Shown here one piece after another: positions 59,400 to 64,000 of a stretch of DNA of 64,000 bases. The notes below the pieces were generated by a model. That model saw only the letters and a program-made list of their open reading frames with translations, was not told the origin of the DNA and made no database searches. The position numbers were made by a program, and so were the translations under genes. The DNA comes from Kutzneria viridogrisea (lineage in GTDB: Bacteria; Actinomycetota; Actinomycetes; Mycobacteriales; Pseudonocardiaceae). Numbering within the stretch: the first letter of the stretch is position 1; every line of letters begins with the position of its first letter. The DNA is taken from assembly GCA_014138725.1 (NCBI GenBank), contig JACJID010000006.1, positions 186,001-250,000 of the forward strand, in the 5' to 3' direction.

Positions 59400-60797
59400 T
59401 TACGCCGCCGGGCAGTGCGTGCCCGCTGGCGGCGTTCGGCGCTCGACGAGGTACCGCTCCACGAACCCGCGGGTGCACTCGGTGCGCAGGTACACGCCGT
59501 GCCCAGCACCGTCGTAGGTCAGCAGCACGGCGTGGTCGAGCTGCGTGGCGACGTCCGCGCTCCACGCCAGCGGCGTGCGGGGGTCGTGCCGCGAGCCGAG
59601 GACGAGCACCGGTGGGGCGCCGCGCGTGGTGAGGCGGTGTTGGGGATTGCTCACGGGCAGCGGCCAGCCCGAGCAGAGGAACGGGGTGGGGCCGGACCAG
59701 AACCGGATGTCGGGGGCTGCGGAGTTGGCGAGCCGCCAGTCGCTGAGCAGCCGCTCCTGCGAGGTGATCCCGCTGCGGTGGTCGGCGCAGAAGGTGGTGA
59801 CGGGCAGCGGGATCACCTCGCCCGCGGCTGCCGCTGCGGGCGGGCCCGCGGGGTGGCCGGGCAGTGCGGCGAGCCAGTTCGCGGTCGCCGACCTGTTCGG
59901 CTGGCTGAGCGGGCCGAGGATGCCTTCGGTCAGGTCCTGGAGGCTGGGGGCCGACGGGTCGCCGCGTTCCGCCCTGGCGTAGAGGTCCCCGACCAGCGCC
60001 CGCACGTCCTTGCCGTGCAGTGCACAGGCGGGTTCCGTGGCACACCAGGTGACGAACTCGTCGAACGAGTCCTGGCCGCCCCGCGCGCCGGTGGCCATGG
60101 CCTGCCGCGAGTCCAGGCTGTGGTCGATGTTGCTGTCCAGCACCATGGCGCGGATCCGTTGCGGGAACAGCTCGGCGTACAGCTGCCCGGCGACCGTGCC
60201 GTACGACAGCCCGTACAGGCTGATCGTGCGTTCGCCGAGCATTGCTCGCACGGCGTCGATGTCCCGGGCCGTGCTCGCGCTGTCGATGTGGTCGAAGACT
60301 GGGCCGGTGCGTGCCCGGCAGTCCCGCACCACTGCCCGGTTCGCGGCGAGCACGGTGTCGAACTGTGCCTGCGTGTCACGGGCTGTCGGCGTGGGCAGCC
60401 GGTCAACGAGTGCGCGCGAGCACAGCACCGGGTTCGACCGGCCGACCCCGCGCGGGTCGATGCCGATCACGTCGAACCGTTGCGCCACGGGATCGCTGAT
60501 CAGCAAGGAGAAGTAGCGCGGGTTCGTCATGAACTCGACCCCGGAGCTGCCTGGTCCGGCCGGTGAGTACACCAGCGAGCCGATCCGCCGCGCGGGATCG
60601 GTGGCGCGGTGCCTTGCGATCGCCAAACCGAACTTCGGGCCCTGTGGCCGTGCCCAGTCGACCGGCACCTGGACGGTGGCGCAGTCGACCTGGGCGTTGT
60701 CGGTGCAGGGCCGCCAGGTCGGGCCCGGCGCGGTGCCGCTCAGCCCGGTGGCGAGGACGGCCGCGGCGGCGAGTCTCGCCGTGACGGACAGGAACAT
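59400..60797 (-). CDS. Secreted TAP-like alpha/beta hydrolase
   Basis: A 465-residue hydrolase with an N-terminal signal peptide. The nucleophile is in SLYGLSYGTVAGQLYA, the acid in VLGSRHDPRTP and the base in GAGHGVYLRTECTRGFV, which is the TAP C-terminal domain. Streptomyces homologues are tripeptidyl aminopeptidases (from memory). ATG 60797 has GGGGAG upstream. It converges with the DUF2332 gene, three bases between stops. Confidence 0.9.
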   Translation of the reverse strand: MFLSVTARLAAAAVLATGLSGTAPGPTWRPCTDNAQVDCATVQVPVDWARPQGPKFGLAIARHRATDPARRIGSLVYSPAGPGSSGVEFMTNPRYFSLLISDPVAQRFDVIGIDPRGVGRSNPVLCSRALVDRLPTPTARDTQAQFDTVLAANRAVVRDCRARTGPVFDHIDSASTARDIDAVRAMLGERTISLYGLSYGTVAGQLYAELFPQRIRAMVLDSNIDHSLDSRQAMATGARGGQDSFDEFVTWCATEPACALHGKDVRALVGDLYARAERGDPSAPSLQDLTEGILGPLSQPNRSATANWLAALPGHPAGPPAAAAAGEVIPLPVTTFCADHRSGITSQERLLSDWRLANSAAPDIRFWSGPTPFLCSGWPLPVSNPQHRLTTRGAPPVLVLGSRHDPRTPLAWSADVATQLDHAVLLTYDGAGHGVYLRTECTRGFVERYLVERRTPPAGTHCPAA

Positions 60798-60922
60798 GCG
60801 TGCTCACTCCCCAGTGGACGGTGCTGGCGTCCACCTTGCGGCACAACACTTGTGTGCCGCATCGGTCGGCGGTACCGCGCGCACCGCCGACCGGAGGAGA
60901 AGCGGGTCCTCCCAGCGGAGGA

Positions 60923-61018
60923 CTAGCCCTGGCGGGCGATCGTGAAGGTGATGGCGGCCAGCCAGCACAGGATGGCGGTGAGGACCCAGAACAGCGGGTT
61001 CGCGAGGAGTCGGGACAT
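60923..61018 (-). CDS. 31-residue membrane protein next to corA
   Basis: Read on the minus strand, ATG 61018 is preceded by GGGAGG six bases upstream and opens a 31-codon frame ending in TAG. The protein has one hydrophobic helix (LFWVLTAILCWLAAITFTIA) flanked by MSRLLANP and RQG, so it is likely a single-pass membrane peptide. It lies 42 bases after the corA stop on the same strand. Its size and placement next to a magnesium channel recall E. coli MgtS, which is an analogy and not homology. Confidence 0.65.
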   Translation of the reverse strand: MSRLLANPLFWVLTAILCWLAAITFTIARQG

Positions 61019-61060
61019 GGTGAACCTCCCGTTACACGGGTGGGGGATGGGGGAGAGGAC

Positions 61061-62140
61061 TCAGAGCCAGCGATTGCGCCGAAGTATTCGGTACACCAGC
61101 AGGCAGGCCACCACGATCACGGCGACCACCGCCGGGTAGCCGAACTTCCAGTGCAGTTCGGGCATGTCCTCGAAGTTCATCCCGTAGATCCCGGCCACCA
61201 TCGTCGGGATCGAGATGATCGCCGCCCAAGCGGTGATCTTGCGCATGTCCACGTTCTGCTGGAGCGTGATCTTGGCCAGCGCCGCGTCCACCAGGGTGGT
61301 CAGCAGCTCGTCGAAACCCGCCACGTGCTCGGACACCGTGGTGAGGTGGTCCTCGACGTCGCGGAAGTAGGAGCGGACCTGCTCGGGCACCAGGGTGATG
61401 TAGCCCTCGGCCAGCCGCCGCAGCGGCAGCGCCAGCGGCATCACCGCGCGCCGCAGTTCGAGCACCTCGCGCTTCATCAGGTAGATCTGCTCGGCGTCCA
61501 CCGCGGTGCGTGGCGCGAAGACCTGGGTCTCCATGACGTCGATGTCGTCCTCGATCGCCTCGGTCACCGCGAGGTAGGAGTCCACGACCTGGTCGGCGAT
61601 CGCGTGCAACACGGCGGAGGGGCCCATGGCCAGCCGCTCGCGGTCGCACTCCAGGGTCCTGCGCAGCTCGGAGACCCCGGAGTGGTTGCCGTGCCGCACG
61701 GTCACCACGAAGTCGCGGCCGAGGAAGACCATCAGCTCGCCGGTCTCCACGATCTCGTTGGCCGTGGTCGGTGACTCGTGCGCCACGTAGCGCACCGTCT
61801 TGAGCACCATGAACAGCGTGTCGTCGTAGCGCTCCAGCTTGGGCCGCTGGTGCGCGTGCACGGCGTCCTCCACGGCCAGCTCGTGCAGGCCGAAGGTCTC
61901 CGCGACGCCCTGGATCTGCTGCTCGTCGGGCTCGTGCAGGCCGATCCAGACGAAGCCGTCACGGCGCTTGCGCACCTCGGCCACGGCAGCGGTGTGCGTC
62001 CACCGGCCGGGCAGCCGTCTGCCCTCGACGTACACGCCGCAGTCCACGACGTACGCCGAGAGCGGCACCGGGACCGGCGGGGTGGGGCGTTCGCCGCGGG
62101 CGCGGCCGCGCAGGCCACCGAGCGAGGGCAGGCTTGGCAT
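61061..62140 (-). CDS. corA: Magnesium/cobalt channel CorA
   Basis: A 359-residue CorA protein: a large cytoplasmic N-terminal funnel domain, a long stalk helix, and two C-terminal helices with the selectivity motif GMN in AGIYGMNFEDMPEL. The C-terminus is basic (RILRRNRWL). ATG 62140 was chosen for GGAGG six bases upstream; ATG 62170 would add ten residues. In mycobacteria corA also follows the sugC region. It is divergent from the MaoC gene. Confidence 0.96.
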   Translation of the reverse strand: MPSLPSLGGLRGRARGERPTPPVPVPLSAYVVDCGVYVEGRRLPGRWTHTAAVAEVRKRRDGFVWIGLHEPDEQQIQGVAETFGLHELAVEDAVHAHQRPKLERYDDTLFMVLKTVRYVAHESPTTANEIVETGELMVFLGRDFVVTVRHGNHSGVSELRRTLECDRERLAMGPSAVLHAIADQVVDSYLAVTEAIEDDIDVMETQVFAPRTAVDAEQIYLMKREVLELRRAVMPLALPLRRLAEGYITLVPEQVRSYFRDVEDHLTTVSEHVAGFDELLTTLVDAALAKITLQQNVDMRKITAWAAIISIPTMVAGIYGMNFEDMPELHWKFGYPAVVAVIVVACLLVYRILRRNRWL

Positions 62141-62417
62141 CGATGCCTCCGGGTTCCACGTCTCGAACAAATGCGAGCGCGCTCCGGCCGGATCGAGAAG
62201 GGCCTACCTGGAACGGGTGACGACCCTACCGGCGGGAACGCGGGTGCTACTGCATCCCAACGCGCTATCGGCACTGGACATCTGGCGTCCCTCACCTCCT
62301 CGGGTCGACGGCTGTGTGCGGTGGATTCGCTCACACACCGGTTGCCGAGAGTACTCCCCGCATGGCCAGACTGTCCTCCCCGGCCGCCGAGGTCCGGGCC
62401 ACATCACGGAGGTCCAC

Positions 62418-62921
62418 GTGCAGTTCGGGCGTTACTACGAGGAGTTCGAGGTCGGCGCTGTCTACAAGCACTGGCCTGGCAAGACCGTGACCGAGTACGA
62501 CGACCACCTGTTCTGCCTGCTCACGATGAACCACCACCCGCTGCACATGGACGCCAACTACGCCGAGCAGACCACCGACTTCGGCAAGAACGTGGTGGTC
62601 GGCAACTACGTCTACTCGTTGCTGCTGGGCATGTCGGTGCCGGACATCTCCGGCAAGGCCATCGCCAACCTGGAGGTCGAGTCGCTGCGGCACATCGCGC
62701 CGACCTTCCACGGCGACACCATCTACGGCGAGAGCGAGGTCCTGGACAAGACCCCGTCGAAGTCCAAGGACGACCGCGGCATCGTGTACGTGGAGACACG
62801 CGGCTACAAGCAGGACGGCACGGTCGTCTGCGTCTACCGTCGCAAGGTGATGGTGCCCAAGCGGTCCTACGGCGAGAGCCGTGGTGGCGAGCAGCCCGGC
62901 CGCCCCGAGCCGAAGAAGTGA
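62418..62921 (+). CDS. MaoC-like (R)-enoyl-CoA hydratase
   Basis: A 167-residue hot-dog-fold hydratase. The hydratase-2 catalytic motif region is LLTMNHHPLHMDANYAEQT, with FGKNVVVGNYVYSLLLGM after it. It adds water to a trans-enoyl-CoA or acts on a branched acid such as mesaconyl-CoA; the substrate is not known. GTG 62418 follows GGAGGT. The next gene starts four bases later, so they are co-transcribed. Confidence 0.9.
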   Translation: MQFGRYYEEFEVGAVYKHWPGKTVTEYDDHLFCLLTMNHHPLHMDANYAEQTTDFGKNVVVGNYVYSLLLGMSVPDISGKAIANLEVESLRHIAPTFHGDTIYGESEVLDKTPSKSKDDRGIVYVETRGYKQDGTVVCVYRRKVMVPKRSYGESRGGEQPGRPEPKK

Positions 62922-62924
62922 CGC

Positions 62925-64000
62925 ATGCCTGACCTGGTTGACCTGCGGCGGCGACTCACCGAGTTCGCCGAGCGCGAGGCGGCGGGGGTCTCCCCGCTCT
63001 ACGAACTGCTCGCGCTCGGCGCCGCCGGGGACGACGAGGTCGCCGGCCTGCTGGGCGCGGCGCGGCAGGGCTGCGCCACCCCGGCGCTGCTGCTGGCCGC
63101 GGCGCACCGGCTGCTGCAATCCGAGCCGTTCCACGAACTGTCCGGCTACTACCCGTCCCTGGGCGGTGCCTGTGGTCCCGACCAGGGCACCTGGCCGCTG
63201 TTCCGGTCCTTCGTGCTGGACCGGGCCGACCGGATGCGCGCGCTGATCGCCACCCGCGGCACCGCCAGCAACGACGTCCGCAGGGCGGCCCTGCTGTACC
63301 CGGCCGTCGCGCTGGCCGCCAAGCAGGCGAAGGCCCCGGTGGGGCTGTTGCAGGTGGGCGCGGGCGCCGGACTGCTGCTGCTGATGGACCGCTTCGGGCT
63401 GCGCTACCAGACCGAGCAGGCTGGTCAGCTCGCGGTCGGACCGGCCAAGGCTCCGCTCGGCCTGCACTGCGTGCTGGGCGTGGCCGGGGACGCCCCGCTG
63501 CCCGCGCTGCCCAAGAAGCTGCCGGTGGCCGCCCGGATCGGACTGGACCCGGCCCCGGTGGACGCCACCGACCCGGACGAGTTCGCCTGGCTGGAGGCCT
63601 GTGTCTGGGCGGACCAGCCCGAGCGGCTGCGCTGGCTGGGCATCGCCGCGGGCATGTTGCGCAAGGACCGGCCCGACCTGGTCACCGGCGACCCGGTGGA
63701 AGACCTGCCCGCGGTGGCCGCGAAGGTGCCCGCGGAGCTGCCGCTGGTGGTGTTCGACACGGACACCACGGGGCAGTGGGACGCCGACCGGCGTGCCGAG
63801 TACGTGCGGCTGCTCAGCGTGCTCTCCCAGCGCCGCCAGCTGTGGTGGGTCAGCCACGAGTCCTACCTCTCAGGCCTGGACCTGGTGCTGCCCGGCCGCG
63901 AGGACCTCGTCCCCCGGGACGGTGATCCCGTGGTGGGCACGCTGGGCCTGGTGCGGTGGGTCCAGGGCCGTCCCCAGGCGCAGGCGCTGGCCAGGACGGG
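62925..64000 (+). CDS. DUF2332 protein, second copy (3' truncated by window)
   Basis: At least 358 residues, open to the window end. The DUF2332 marks are HELSGYYPSLGGACGPDQGTW and GLLQVGAGAGLLLLMDRFG, with the latter in place of the GASGG loop of the first copy. It resembles the protein at 58326 but is clearly diverged. It is co-transcribed with the MaoC hydratase. Function unknown. Confidence 0.85.
   Translation, partial: MPDLVDLRRRLTEFAEREAAGVSPLYELLALGAAGDDEVAGLLGAARQGCATPALLLAAAHRLLQSEPFHELSGYYPSLGGACGPDQGTWPLFRSFVLDRADRMRALIATRGTASNDVRRAALLYPAVALAAKQAKAPVGLLQVGAGAGLLLLMDRFGLRYQTEQAGQLAVGPAKAPLGLHCVLGVAGDAPLPALPKKLPVAARIGLDPAPVDATDPDEFAWLEACVWADQPERLRWLGIAAGMLRKDRPDLVTGDPVEDLPAVAAKVPAELPLVVFDTDTTGQWDADRRAEYVRLLSVLSQRRQLWWVSHESYLSGLDLVLPGREDLVPRDGDPVVGTLGLVRWVQGRPQAQALART

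Noticed and set aside
62141-62417. A LexA box in the corA-maoC gap (TCGAACAAATGCGA)
   Set aside because: Only half of the expected palindrome is present.
1-64000. Mobile elements, integrases, tRNA or rRNA genes
   Set aside because: No transposase, integrase or phage protein appears. I saw no tRNA-like cloverleaf (no GGTTCRANTCC arm in gaps) and no rRNA sequence. The intergenic repeats encode nothing.

Overview
The window is chromosomal backbone of a high-GC actinomycete, most likely a member of the Pseudonocardiaceae or a close relative. The evidence is GC-rich codon third positions throughout, frequent GTG and TTG starts, mycothiol and glucosylglycerate genes, and a gene order that follows the Mycobacterium tuberculosis Rv1165 to Rv1239c segment (recalled from general knowledge, not searched). 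That backbone is typA, lpqW, mshB, fdxC, dapC, dapD/dapE, LOG, folP2, gpgS, DivIVA-like, tag, DUF3117, glgA/glgC, O-methyltransferase, sigE-rseA-htrA-tatB, mrp, DUF1003/MgtE-like, stress protein, lpqY-sugABC, corA. I see no rRNA, tRNA, CRISPR array, phage, transposase or plasmid gene.

Layout. 1-9260: the end of typA, an LpqW-type lipoprotein, and a full peptide ABC transporter (binding protein, two permeases, two ATPases). 9600-14140: mshB with a small membrane partner, two unknown proteins, a GNAT acetyltransferase, a 7Fe ferredoxin and dapC. 14250-19750: a CHAD protein, a yeast-type cytosine deaminase, a 2-oxoglutarate oxygenase, divergent dapD/dapE and a LOG protein. 19800-25250: a secretory island of two tandem sedolisin-like peptidases, an S15-type hydrolase and a Gly/Asn-repeat exported protein. 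25670-31140: folP2, gpgS, a DivIVA-like protein, tag, a PaaX regulator, DUF3117 and pepA. 31360-36960: a LysR regulator, a large lipoprotein, divergent glgA/glgC and an O-methyltransferase. 37000-42150: envelope-stress operon sigE-rseA-htrA, then tatB, a MarR regulator and mrp. 42200-47860: DUF1003/MgtE-like pair, an antibiotic-kinase-like gene, a small zinc ribbon, an acyl-CoA dehydrogenase and a stress protein. 48060-52320: the trehalose importer lpqY-sugABC. 52400-64000: a membrane protein, a MEDS/STAS regulator pair, an MmpS-like protein, a ParB-like/phosphoesterase pair, a racemase, two DUF2332 proteins, a TAP-like hydrolase, corA with a 31-residue membrane protein, and a MaoC hydratase.

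How the genes fit together. Three lysine/diaminopimelate genes (dapC, dapD, dapE) feed peptidoglycan. glgA/glgC, gpgS and lpqY-sugABC handle storage glucans, methylglucose-type polysaccharide priming and trehalose recycling. sigE, rseA, htrA and tatB serve envelope stress and export. 

Beyond the genes, three things stand out. Many genes have a TANNNT hexamer 6-8 bases before the chosen start, the signature of leaderless transcription. Families of intergenic inverted repeats sit between convergent genes, often enclosing stop codons. A regulator pair (MEDS ATPase plus STAS) appears to have lost the residues for phosphotransfer on both sides.
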